A stretch of 10,194 nucleotides of DNA from Synura sp. LO234KE (GCA_015143735.1 VKHC01000682.1:1-10194), one strand, 5' to 3'. Positions 1-6,880 are shown, numbered from the stretch's first letter. The notes: generated by a model from the sequence alone, not told the origin. Translations and numbers: made by a program.

Positions 1-88
1 ATCTATACAACAGTCCCTTCTCCTTCCCCGATCCTTCCCGCCGTTACACGACTCTCTGGTCGGGTCTCCCCTTCCGGGTCACCTGTGA

Positions 89-1051
89 ACTGCCCTCAAC
101 ATCAAGTGTCTCCACTCGTTGCACCTGTCCATCTACGGTGACCTCATCCAGTGGGATGCATCCAAACAGTCTTGGGGGTGGTGGGAGGTTAACGGTCCAA
201 AAAGCCTCGACCGCGCGCTTGACACACAGTCTCTCCCCCAGGCCCTCGCTGTTCCGTTACTTCCGGGCCAGACGTGGCATTTCAAGTCCAACACCTTCCT
301 GGCTGATTCTTCCAGACTCACGGAAATCTTGCAAGTCTCCACCCATTTTTCTCCCACCGGAATCGTCTTACTGGTTGTATATCGGGTCTGGTCCTTACCT
401 CTGGTGGTTATTTCTCCGCCTAAGGGCCTGATCTTGTACGATCCCTCGCCTCCGCAAATCTACACCGGGTCCATGGCCGCAGAGGAGTGGTTTCCGGAAA
501 TTTTTGGAGGTCTGCACGACACTGCGTCACTAGTTACGCTCTATCCTCCAGCGGACGGGCCTCTCGCTCCAGCGCAATTCCAGCCGCCAAATCATCACTT
601 TCTACGTTACCAACCACGGTGGAAGTTTACCGTGTCACTTCCTTCCTCCCTCTTATGTGGGAGTGATTTCCCCAGAGCCGAGGCTCCCCTCTCCAGTACC
701 ACTGCTCCCATCCTTCGGCGACGCGTTGACTGGGGACTCACACGTCTACATCAGTCTACACACCAGCACGGGCTACTCACCTCTGCACCAAGCTCTCAAC
801 CATGGAGCTTTTCGTATTTTCGTCTCCTTGCTGGCTACTCGCAATCACCAGAGCTGGACGTCCACCCTCTTGCCAACCACATGCCAGGACCGACCGCTCA
901 GACCTTGCTTCTCTCGGGGATACTCCGGGCTCTCGGGGACCACCAGGCAATGGTCGATGACTCCAAACTCAAAACATTCTGCTCCGATCAATCGCTGACT
1001 CGCTCTCTCAAGTCTCCACCTTCAACTCACTCCAACAAGGTCCTCGACTAG
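89..1051 (+). pseudogene. Hypothetical protein, long open frame, probably decayed
   Basis: I do not recognise this protein. The frame is open from just after a TGA at 86-88 to a TAG at 1049-1051, unusually long for this window. No ATG lies near its beginning; the first in-frame ATG is at 473, in a favourable eukaryotic context (tccATGG), and would give about 192 residues starting MAAEEWFPEIFGG. The upstream part (from codon TTG 119) still looks protein-like, with QSWGWWEVNGPKS and a hydrophobic patch GIVLLVVYRVWSLPLVV, so the gene probably began further upstream. From about 650 the composition becomes Ser/Pro/His rich. Meanwhile another frame (657-998) gains better-looking residues (SHVYISLHTSTGYSPLHQAL), which suggests a frameshift near 650. 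No domain, catalytic motif or signal peptide was identified. It may be the N-terminal part of the same relic that carries the RNase H at 1775-2902, but that is inference. Confidence 0.4.
657..998 (+). pseudogene. Frame-shifted continuation of the upstream hypothetical gene
   Basis: This open stretch overlaps the second half of the 89-1051 frame in a different phase. Its residues look more natural there than the low-complexity Ser/Pro/His text of the longer frame, for example GDSHVYISLHTSTGY and HGAFRIFVSLLATRNHQSW. The simplest reading is a single-base indel around 640-660 in a once continuous gene. No family is recognised. The alternative is that this is only a chance shadow of the longer frame; codon-position statistics over 600-1000 would separate the two. 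Confidence 0.25.
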
Positions 1052-1055
1052 CTCC

Positions 1056-1427
1056 ATGAGTTGGTGCATTTCAACACGGATGTCTCCACTCGTCATTTCC
1101 ATCAATCAAGGGTCCGTACCTTCTCCGCAGGTCCCACCCCCATGGAGCTTGGAATATACATCTCGCAGCACTATTCGCGTACAAGCATTTCTCCCTCGGA
1201 CCTGCCCTCTTTGGAGTTTTCCACCCGGAAGAGTAGCCTTGCACTTTCAGAGTGCCTCCCAGTTAACCTGCTCAGAAAAACCAGACTTGGCGGGACCTCT
1301 TTTCCGGAACCCCATTCTCACCACCCTGGAACCCCGAATCCAGTCGCTACGTCTTCTCCAGGCCCAAAAGGCTCAGATCCTTCTTAGTGGGAGGACGCTA
1401 CAATTGGTTTTGCCTCTAAAGTTTTGA
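1056..1427 (+). pseudogene. Hypothetical open segment, decayed coding region
   Basis: This is an open frame of about 123 codons that begins at ATG 1056, five bases after the stop of the preceding long frame. The second half reads like a structured protein (GPLFRNPILTTLEPRIQSL, then RLLQAQKAQILLSGRTL), with hydrophobic residues spaced as in helices. A second overlapping frame (1061-1387) is also open, and a third has a plausible patch (GAWNIHLAALFAYKHFSLG) with an in-frame stop, so I cannot decide which phase is ancestral where. No recognised domain. It lies between the long hypothetical frame and the Cys/His cluster, and is probably part of the same relic. Confidence 0.25.
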
Positions 1428-1515
1428 ACCTTCCCGCTCGCCCGCAGGGCACATGCAGTTACTATGCAAAACTTCTCCATGAACGGAACTGGACCATAGG
1501 TCACAATCACTGTAA

Positions 1516-1698
1516 GGAAGCGCGTACGGCATCCGTCCGGCAGCTATTGTTACCTGTACGCTTTGCCGCTCGGACGACTGTGCATCCGCGGAAACCTGCG
1601 ACCACATGTGTTCCGGCTGTGTCCCCATCCCCTCCTCCTACAAGGTCGCAGGGCTTCTGACATTCTTCTCAACCAGCTCTCCGTCAACACCGACCTAG
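1516..1698 (+). pseudogene. Cys/His cluster, putative zinc-binding fragment
   Basis: In frame 1, open from after TAA 1513-1515 to TAG 1696-1698, residues encoded at 1555-1620 read CTLC, then DDC, then CDHMCSGC. The spacing is C-x2-C-x4-C-x5-C-x-H-x-C-x2-C, six Cys and one His within 22 residues. That density resembles zinc-binding modules such as a RING-like core or a gag-type knuckle. It does not match either exactly: the His-to-next-Cys spacing is one residue, and no last Cys pair follows before the stop. Another frame over the same DNA (1424-1660) is also open, so the cluster could be fortuitous. It sits about 400 bp before the hybrid-binding domain, in a different phase. Confidence 0.25.
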
Positions 1699-1774
1699 AA
1701 CGAGGCCAACTCTCCAGAAAATCCTTGAGCTCGTACGATCCCCGGACTGCCATTGCATCTGTCTAGGGAACTAA

Positions 1775-2902
1775 AGCACGGTTCAGCTTGAGGCATTGGC
1801 GGACGACCTTACGGAATCTGACACCACGACGGCAGCGATAGAGGCGGTTCTCCTCGACATCAGCCGCAATCTCGTGCAGCAAATTGACAGCAGCTGGGAA
1901 CAACGGAAGCAAGCAAAGTTCCTGGAAGCCGCGGCAAGTCTTCCCTCAGCCGACCCCGCTCTCCTACGGTATTTCCAACGGAAATTTAAGCCGTACTCTC
2001 CACGTCCCGTAGCGGCTACGCATGCCTTCTATGGGGTACGGTTAGGGCACATTCCGGGGGTTTATACTTCGTGGAAGGACGGGAAGCTGCAGACCATCGG
2101 CATCCAGAGCAATGTAAAGCGGTTCAAAACAAGGAAGAAGGCAGAGGACTTTGTTGCATCAGTGGTTACCCTAGGTCAGCCTTCGCTTCCAAATCCCCAG
2201 CCTCAAATTTCACCGATGGTTCGGCCTCTGGCTGGGGAGTTCATATCCAACCACGGGAGTCCGGACCACGATTCCCGAGACTCTGACTGAATCGGAGCAT
2301 TGCGTCCGTCTAACAACACGGCCGAGGTCAGTGCTTTCTTTCACGCCCTGCAATTGATTATCCTCTCTACGTCCAACTCTGACCTCCGGAAGGACTATCA
2401 CATCCTCACCGACAGTGTATACTGCGTCCGCCTTTTCGCTGACAACTCCATCAAGGGATGCTGTAACAAGGCTCTGATTGCTAAAGTCCGGCACGTCCTT
2501 AGCCAGGTCAAACTTCGTCACAACTTATCAATCGGGTAGACCAAGGCGCACACTGGTCTTCGCACGCCGGAAGCCCTTGGGAGTGCGGCAGCGGATCGCC
2601 TAGCGGCGCGAGGGAGGACGGGCTCAACCTCCACGGCGGTCATCAGGTCCGTCCCTCTCCCTCTTGCCCGCGTATCGCACCTGACGTCTACGTACGGGAT
2701 TATGCCGCCGCAAGGTTCCCGATGGTACCGGCCTCCCTCCGCCCGGGACTTCCGGCACCATGACCCTATTCTCTATGCGTTTTTATCCTCCTTGCAGCGG
2801 ACGGTTCTCATTTGCCTTGCCGGTATCTACCGCGCTCGCAATGCTATGCTTTCACCTCCTTCGCCTCCCCCAATTGGGTCTGGTGACATTGTCGGTGACT
2901 GA
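1775..2902 (+). pseudogene. RNase H type 1 with N-terminal hybrid-binding domain, frame-broken
   Basis: RNase H cleaves the RNA strand of RNA:DNA hybrids; cellular RNases H1 and many retroelement polyproteins carry it. Frame 2 is open 1775-2290. A roughly 80-residue N-terminal region, with the helical-looking IEAVLLDISRNLVQQI, leads to a typical hybrid-binding (viroplasmin-like) domain at about 2027-2155: FYGVRLGHIPGVYTSW, then VKRFKTRKKAEDFV. The catalytic core follows. The first Asp is in FTDGS (codon 2215-2217) in frame 1, Glu in NTAE (2324-2326) in frame 2, Asp in LTDS (2411-2413), then AHTG (His 2549-2551) and AAADRLA (Asp 2594-2596). Spacings of 36, 29 and 61 codons fit the family. Breaks: a shift to frame 1 before 2209 and back before 2312, a TAG at 2537-2539 inside the core, and a TGA at 2900-2902. 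About 100 further residues follow the core. There is no ATG at the apparent N-terminus, so it was probably part of a longer polyprotein or spliced gene. Confidence 0.8.
2027..2155 (+). other. Hybrid-binding (viroplasmin-like) domain
   Basis: This is the RNA:DNA-hybrid-binding module of eukaryotic RNase H1. Diagnostic features are the initial aromatic-aromatic-x-V pattern (FYGVRLG), the PGVYTSW core, the x-G-I-Q-x-N segment, and the terminal RFKTRKKAEDFV, in which Phe-Lys and the acidic-Phe end are family hallmarks. It is about 43 residues, the usual size, and is uninterrupted, so it is the best-preserved unit in the window. Confidence 0.85.
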
Positions 2903-3045
2903 TTGAACTCCGAGTGCATTCAATCGGAGCTGTCCACTCGGTACCGGGGCTTGCCATTAGGTTCATGGGGAGTGGTTTGTTTAGTGAGCGGTGCGGGGTT
3001 CCTTCACTGTGGTCTCGTAATTCTCTTTACTAAACTTTATGCACG

Positions 3046-3067
3046 TAAACTAACTATGCGATTTTCG
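3046..3067 (+). repeat. 22-bp direct repeat, first copy
   Basis: The motif TAAACTAACTATGCGATTTT followed by CG recurs at 3342-3363 with a single mismatch (G to T), 296 bp downstream. The last 17 bases are also present in inverted orientation at 6860-6876, with one mismatch to this copy. Confidence 0.7.
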
Positions 3068-3083
3068 GGAAAATCTCCCGAAA
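3063..3083. other. Perfect 8-bp hairpin
   Basis: TTTCGGGA (3063-3070) and TCCCGAAA (3076-3083) are perfect inverted repeats around a 5-base loop. The left arm overlaps the end of the first 22-bp direct repeat, so hairpin and repeat may be parts of one element end. No run of T follows, and the context is eukaryotic, so it is not called a terminator. Confidence 0.55.
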
Positions 3084-3341
3084 GTCAGTGGACAATAAGC
3101 AGTACATACCGCCTCCTTGAACACGTCAAAGAAATTAAATGTTGGAAACGCACTGGTCAGAATGTAAGCGTAGCACAGAAGCGGCTCGATTTGATGAAGA
3201 CTATAGTTTTCGCAGAAAATAGAACAATCACGCAAACAAAGACCGGAGCTAGCTAGCACATAGTGAGCAGTTAGTTTGGTTTGGGATGCGGTTTCTCCTT
3301 CGCCTGTGTTTTTTCCTTCACTCGATATTACCTTCTCTTCT

Positions 3342-3363
3342 TAAACTAACTATTCGATTTTCG
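3342..3363 (+). repeat. 22-bp direct repeat, second copy, and left arm of a 17-bp inverted repeat
   Basis: It matches 3046-3067 at 21 of 22 positions. Its last 17 bases, TAACTATTCGATTTTCG (3347-3363), are exactly the reverse complement of 6860-6876, so it also forms the left arm of a 3.5-kb inverted-repeat-bounded segment enclosing copies A and B of the shared module. The outermost TA dinucleotides on both arms would be compatible with a TA target-site duplication, but this is too short to prove anything. Confidence 0.6.
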
Positions 3364-3406
3364 CCTTCTAACTAGTTGGAGACGTCGTTGCGTCCCGACC
3401 ATTTCC

Positions 3407-3440
3407 GGGGGAGGAATCTCGGGAGATAGACCCCTCCCCC
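3407..3440. other. Bipartite GC-rich hairpin
   Basis: GGGGGAGG (3407-3414) pairs perfectly with CCTCCCCC (3433-3440). Inside, ATCTC (3416-3420) pairs with GAGAT (3423-3427) around a 2-base loop. The result is a 13-bp interrupted stem in 34 nt, the strongest local fold in the non-coding stretch. Confidence 0.6.
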
Positions 3441-3497
3441 TACCCTCGCTCAGTCATCTAACAACGCTCCATAACTTGATACTTCACTAAATTTTAG

Positions 3498-3657
3498 GAT
3501 AGGAAAATTAGACAAAGGAATCTTTGACCTCGCATCAAGGACGCTGCTCGACAATGTCACACAAATATATTTCAGCGGCTATTTCTCCGATGCCAATATC
3601 CCCAGCGGGTCTTCAGAGATCCAACCTGTGGCCTCAATCCCTTTTGAATACCTTTGA
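3498..3657 (+). pseudogene. Exon-like fragment of an unrecognised gene
   Basis: An open frame of about 52 codons (3499-3657, stop TGA 3655-3657) directly follows a T-rich tract ending in AG at 3496-3497. The residues look like a real folded protein: LDKGIFDLASRTLLDNVTQI, then YFSGYFSDANIPSG, then PVASIPFEYL. It has no ATG at its start, so it would be an internal or terminal exon. No family is recognised. It lies between the left inverted-repeat arm and copy A, about 175 bp before A's end. Nothing similar was seen next to copies B or C, so it may be host sequence or a fragment carried along. Confidence 0.4.
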
Positions 3658-3832
3658 AGGCAAAACCCCCTGGATCAACAATGGATGCAACATTCAACAT
3701 TCCACTAAAACCTAGTTTTTCTAAGCGTTAGACTCCCGTACCCTTCGATCCTGGTTACATCTCTTTCTGCCTCTTGCGGAAATGATTATTGCTCGCTACT
3801 CCTATGAGGAACTGGACGTAGCTATCCTCTCT
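3658..3832. other. Spacer between exon-like fragment and copy A
   Basis: No supported gene, RNA or repeat was seen here. Similarity between copy A and copies B and C stops at the shared GTCATG/GTCA word (3833-3838), so this spacer marks where A diverges from its relatives. Confidence 0.4.
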
Positions 3833-3888
3833 CCATGACTGCCTCCGTGTATCATGCACTAATGCAACACCAAGGGCAGGTAAAAAAA

Positions 3889-3906
3889 CTCGGCAAAAAT
3901 ACCGAG
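3889..3906 (-). other. Copy A, conserved 18-nt hairpin motif
   Basis: On the minus strand this reads CTCGGTATTTTTGCCGAG, flanked by T runs, identical to 6752-6769 and 10097-10114. A second related hairpin, CCTCGG...GCCGAG, lies just upstream on that strand at 3934-3956. Confidence 0.75.
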
Positions 3907-4034
3907 AAAAACCCAGCCAACTCTAGAAAGAAACTCGGCGCATCAGTTACCCGAGGAAAAAGAAATGGAAAAATTAATATATAATCAGACCCGATTTAGA
4001 ACGCCCCCCTCAATTAGTACACAACTTTCACCCT

Positions 4035-4207
4035 TCAATCTTCCCCACCCTCACCCAACCCAAACAGGGAACGAGTAATAGTTACACCAAGTCCACCGCC
4101 CAGTGATAGCACAGCGCCTATGATGTAGTCTAAATCCCAAGGAATTTGGTCAGAGGTTGGGGACCGGAAGTTCAGTCGGGATCTTTGCAGACGACTGACT
4201 GGGGTAC
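4035..4207 (-). pseudogene. Copy A, C-terminal exon
   Basis: It follows a long pyrimidine tract ending CTTTAG (4208-4213 on the minus strand). It encodes the shared C-terminal signature DYIIGAVLSLGGGLGVTITR and ends at TGA (4035-4037). The start and the end of the exon are not in the same ancestral frame. A run of Cs is one base shorter here than in B and C, which fuses two phases and produces an uninterrupted but artificial 88-codon frame running back across the pyrimidine tract to 4301. In the phase used by B and C, this copy has a premature TGA near its beginning. The signature is hydrophobic and glycine-rich, possibly membrane-associated, but no family is known to me. Confidence 0.5.
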
Positions 4208-4402
4208 CTAAAGCACAATGAAAAAAAAACAAGGAAACAATCAGACAAAACGAAAACAGAAAGCTTCGTATCCGCCCTTGCAGTTCCGTAGCCCCGGTCA
4301 ACTCTCTTGTGATGTTGGAGGAGGATTTGACAACGCTTAATTATCGGGCGTTGCCTCTTCCTATTTCATAACCTCTGCCACGTCCACTATGTCCGGTTGG
4401 GT

Positions 4403-4660
4403 TTACAGAAAGTAGAATAGGGTTGCAAAAGCTGCACAGGGTTCTGGAGGAAGCATTGATTTGTGAGAGGAGGGTTGGGGTCGACAACTTACTCCATCTG
4501 GGCAATATCCTCCTTCCATTGATTCTTCATTAGAGTCCGCAGCAAGTTGAGCAAGAAGGGCGCGAACTGATGGGCCCCACGGAAGACTCACAATTTTTAA
4601 AAACTGAGAATGATTTTGGGACAGAGAAACGGTCAGCCGCCACGCTGGCTGAGGCAGCAT
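4403..4660 (-). pseudogene. Copy A-specific open segment
   Basis: An 85-codon frame from an ATG at its minus-strand start. It contains QLAADSNEESMEGG and ends in PPEPCAAFATLFYFL. It lies between the ELH-like linker and the last intron-like tract, where B and C instead encode the VNYVG...PPYTRF exon. I see no similarity between them, so this is either an insertion or replacement specific to A, or non-coding. An overlapping frame (4633-4884) is also open on the same strand, which weakens the coding case. Confidence 0.2.
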
Positions 4661-5167
4661 TCGGGAATAGCAAAAGTTTGTTTATCCTCTGAGGTTCCGG
4701 TTAAATGTTCAATTATACAATCAATTGCAATAAAAAATATCTGGAAGCCAGTCATGGAGTTCAAATGTGATGTCTCGTCCAAAAACCAGATATGTATACT
4801 AAAGATGAGGTAACAGTTCCTAGATATTCGCCGCAATTTTAGCCTTCGTGAAGATCTGCAAGCACTGAATGCCAGGAATCGCAATTTTTCTAGAAAAAGC
4901 TCCTAGAGTCCCTGGATTCGACCCAGCACTCTGCGCTGCTCCAATTTTATCATTCATTCGTAAGCTACCGTTAAATTTAATAAATTCCAGGTGTTGTGTT
5001 TCCTATAGCTTCCAAAATTCACTGTTGATTATTCAAAAATTTTGAAAAAGCTCTATGTGCTCGTTTGCAACCGAATCCGGACGAACTTACTTTGGAAAAG
5101 TTGAAGACTATTATTTACTAGCCTTTTAATAGCACAGGCACAAAAAAATTTAATTTCTAACAACGCT

Positions 5168-5737
5168 ATGGGACTCCTTTCACTTTATATCGCGGACATT
5201 TGTCGACCGCCAATTTTCAAAAAAAGTCAAAATGCATATTATGGTCAGGTTGCTGGTCCTCGACTCCATCTCATCTCTCAGCATCACAACGTCCTAGTCT
5301 TTCACATCTTCCACCGGGCATCCCACGGCTGCACTTATCACTGCCATTCTCTACTCCTCCTCGCCCTGGCCCCAGTCCAGATGATATTGGCTTATCCCTC
5401 ACTCACGTCAATTCCTGTCCGCGACTACCTCTCGGAGGGGGTAACTCACTTCGGCTCCTTCTCTCGTCTCCATCAGACTCTATCACATCTCACAGCTACT
5501 TGAGAACAATTACTCGAAGATTCTTCTACCGTCCTCTATTCCCTGCTGGCAGATCTTCCATGCATTCTTCTCAACCCACCCATCATAAATGACGAGGCTT
5601 CACTAAACCTGTTGAACTTGCGACGAGAAATTGGACTGCCCTCAGACTTCACCGACCAAATGCTGTTTAATCTCATAACTCTTTTCCGCCAAAAATTTCT
5701 CTCTTCCCATTCCTTGGAAGCCACTCCCACCGTTTGA
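5168..5737 (+). pseudogene. Hypothetical protein upstream of copy B, with one internal stop
   Basis: Frame 2 is open from ATG 5168 to TGA 5501-5503, and immediately again from 5504 to TGA 5735-5737, so one stop separates two coding-like halves. The part before about 5240 overlaps copy A on the opposite strand and is probably not ancestral to this gene. The second half is the better protein: LLEDSSTVLYSLLADLPCIL, then DEASLNLLNLRREIGLPSDF, then MLFNLITLFRQKF. It is Leu-rich with regular hydrophobic spacing, suggesting amphipathic helices. No domain is recognised. A second frame (5200-5592) overlaps and is Ser/Pro/His-rich, likely a shadow. The position just upstream of copy B's 3' module suggests it is the body of the same element, as 8041-8800 would be for copy C, but the two do not align visibly. 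Confidence 0.35.
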
Positions 5738-5989
5738 AACTTTACGTTCCTCGACAATCACCGCTGATCCCAATATATTGATGATATTTCAAACAGAAAC
5801 ATTCCTCGATCTCAAGCAAACTCCGGCGGGGTGTAGGACTGTTTCACTTCAACTCTGACCGGGTGATGGGTCTAGCTTTACGCTTCATTATTGCCTTCGA
5901 GTGTGCTCTGGACGACACCTGGGGACTGGGAACCACTCCACAAATCTCGGGCTTTTTACCGCCTGAATACTCAGCCCCATCTCACAGGG
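5738..5989 (+). other. Decayed coding-like stretch before copy B
   Basis: No long frame survives. Short readable pieces remain, such as VLWTTPGDWEPLHKSRAFYR and the following HLTGLVQDILFEIAG, which run into the beginning of copy B. This is consistent with coding sequence eroded by several indels and stops. Confidence 0.3.
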
Positions 5990-6410
5990 CTTGTCCAAGA
6001 TATACTTTTTGAAATTGCGGGGTCGTAAAACGTCCACAATGCAAATTGTCCAATAGCGGTAGTCGAAATAACAGTTTCAATTATCATGCTATTACTTATT
6101 AGTCTTGGACCATTCGGGACTTTTTGTCCGGAAACGCTAGCCCTTCCATCATAGTATACATTGCTGGTTTTTGGACATATATGTGAATTATGTAGGAGTG
6201 ACTTTGCCGCCGATCTCTTGTGTACTACCTTCGGTCATTCATGCATGGACCCAGCAAATGTTCTTGGTTTAAAGTTACCTTAGTTTATCGCTGATTCGGA
6301 AGATTCCAGGCTTCCTGGCATGTAGGGCAAGTAGTGCAGACTACCTATCGGGAGACGACCACACGGAAGACGAGACACACTCGCCGCCCTACACCCGGTT
6401 TTCGTGCAAC

Positions 6411-6438
6411 GGGGTGAGCTGACCGGGGTGAGCTGACC
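6411..6438 (+). repeat. Perfect 14-bp tandem duplication in copy B
   Basis: GGGGTGAGCTGACC occurs twice head to tail, at 6411-6424 and 6425-6438. Copies A and C have one diverged equivalent (GAGAGTTGACYGGG). It creates two candidate GTGAGC 5' splice sites and introduces a stop in one reading phase, leaving an intron-like tract of only about 50 bp before CTTTAG. Confidence 0.85.
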
Positions 6439-6462
6439 TGTTTGTTTTTCTCTGCGCTTTAG

Positions 6463-6591
6463 ATACTACAGTCAGTAGTCTGCAAACATCCAAACAGAAC
6501 TTCCGGCCCCCCAACTTCTAAAGAGATTTCTTGGGATTCCGAGTAAACCATAGGCTCTGTGTTGTCACTGGGCGGTGGACTTGATGATTAA
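6463..6591 (+). pseudogene. Copy B, C-terminal exon
   Basis: It follows the pyrimidine tract ending CTTTAG (6457-6462). The phase equivalent to copy C's reads LQSVVCK, then EISWDSE, a TAA at 6544-6546, then VLSLGGGLDD and a final TAA at 6589-6591. The leucine codons within the glycine signature differ between copies only at synonymous positions (CTA, TTG and CTG), which suggests past selection on the protein. The internal TAA replaces the Tyr position of copies A and C. Confidence 0.5.
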
Positions 6592-6664
6592 CTATAACAC
6601 ATTTTATGTTTGGGTTGGATGAGGGTAGAGAAGAATAGAAGGGTGAAAGTTGTGTTATAGTTAA
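6588..6664. other. Perfect 13-bp inverted repeat in copy B
   Basis: TTAACTATAACAC (6588-6600) and GTGTTATAGTTAA (6652-6664) are exact reverse complements 51 bases apart. The corresponding places in copies A and C do not pair, so the palindrome arose in B alone. It overlaps the final stop of the C-terminal exon. Confidence 0.7.
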
Positions 6665-6751
6665 GGGGGGCATTCTTAATTGGAAATATACCTTTTCCTT
6701 TTCCTCGGGTAACTATTGTGCCGAAGTTTTTCTAGAGTTGACTGGGTTTTT

Positions 6752-6769
6752 CTCGGTATTTTTGCCGAG
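6752..6769 (+). other. Copy B, conserved 18-nt hairpin motif
   Basis: CTCGGTATTTTTGCCGAG between T runs is identical to the motif in copies A and C. The upstream companion hairpin is at 6703-6726 (CCTCGGG...GCCGAAG). Confidence 0.75.
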
Positions 6770-6859
6770 TTTTTTACCTATACCCTGGGTGTTTCATCAT
6801 GATATAAGAAGGCGGTCATGCTAATTGACTTTCAGTTGAAGCGTTTCGACGATGATATC

Positions 6860-6876
6860 CGAAAATCGAATAGTTA
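6860..6876 (-). repeat. Right arm of 17-bp inverted repeat
   Basis: CGAAAATCGAATAGTTA is the exact reverse complement of 3347-3363. Including three further outer bases, the two arms agree at 19 of 20 positions. It falls about 90 bp past the conserved hairpin of copy B. Confidence 0.6.
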
Positions 6877-6880
6877 ATTA

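Larger units (their letters stand above)
2903..3256 (+). pseudogene. Open segment after the RNase H region, unknown
   Basis: This continues the frame 2 of the RNase H relic past its TGA at 2900-2902, down to a TAG at 3254-3256. It has no ATG near its beginning (it would start on TTG). The first third holds a hydrophobic stretch (GSWGVVCLVSGAGFLHCGLV). The last two thirds become AT-rich and Lys/Glu-rich (LLEHVKEIKCWKRTGQN), unlike the GC-rich DNA upstream, and the hairpin at 3063-3083 and the direct repeat 3046-3067 fall inside it. I therefore suspect that the relic ends near 3040 and that the rest is unrelated DNA that happens to be open. Confidence 0.2.
3257..3497. other. Non-coding stretch with repeat and hairpin
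   Basis: No convincing coding frame. It holds the second 22-bp repeat copy (3342-3363), a bipartite hairpin (3407-3440) and, at its right end, a T-rich run ending in TTTTAG (3492-3497) that resembles a 3' splice site for the exon-like fragment starting at 3498. Confidence 0.5.
3833..5230 (-). repeat. Copy A of the shared 3' module (minus strand)
   Basis: Read on the minus strand from 5230 down to 3833, this matches copies B (5990-6830) and C (8770-10160) in the same order of landmarks. These are a TTTGAAA...GCGG block, a CCCATAGCG block, GTCCGGA, an AAACGAGCA...GAGCTTTTT block shared with C only, the GGGTCGAATCC unit, AGTATACAT...CTGGTTTTTGGAC shared with B, an ELH-like linker shared with C, GAGAGTTGACCGGGGCTACGG, and a pyrimidine tract ending CTTTAG. 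The short 3' exon, GGGGGGCG tract, two CTCGG/CCGAG hairpins and CATGATACACGGAGGCAGTCA complete it. The copy has internal stops and a 1-base deletion in its last exon. It is the only copy on the minus strand. I do not recognise the family. Confidence 0.75.
5990..6880 (+). repeat. Copy B of the shared 3' module (plus strand, internally deleted)
   Basis: It begins with ACTTTTTGAAATTGCGGGG and GTAAAACGTCCACAATG, matching copy C at 8776-8815 and copy A in reverse. Just after GTCCGGAAACGCT (about 6140) it jumps to the AGTATACATTGCTGG block, omitting about 460 bp present in C (about 8925-9400). It then follows C closely: ATGCATGGACCCAGCAAATG, GAAGACGAGACAC, CGCCGCCCTA, the pyrimidine tract, the 3' exon, GGGGGGCATTC, both hairpins and the ATCAT..TGATA end. 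Frames are interrupted several times. Past the hairpins it and C still share a TTGAC word, and its right end carries the 17-bp inverted-repeat arm. Confidence 0.75.

Noticed and set aside
948-965. MVDDS text resembling an RT catalytic box
   Set aside because: The hydrophobic context before and after is wrong, and no other RT motif is present in the region.
100-1093. TGTCTCCACTCGT occurring at about 108-120 and again at about 1080-1092
   Set aside because: A 13-base match with little similarity around it; one such chance match in a few kilobases is not surprising.
3063-3083. Hairpin as a bacterial intrinsic terminator
   Set aside because: No T run follows, and the window has eukaryotic features.
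4035-4301. 88-codon minus-strand frame taken as an intact small membrane protein
   Set aside because: Comparison with copies B and C shows that a one-base deletion fuses two different phases, and the hydrophobic part coincides with a splice-acceptor-like pyrimidine tract.
4905-4930. GGGTCGAATCC on the minus strand resembles a tRNA T-arm
   Set aside because: No acceptor, D or anticodon arms fit around it, and the same place in copy C (GGGTCAAACCCAGG) shows it is part of the repeated module.
5775-5790. QYIDDI-like hexapeptide, resembling the catalytic box of a reverse transcriptase
   Set aside because: Only six residues match. Stops lie close on both sides, and neither the preceding nor the following RT blocks are present in any frame.
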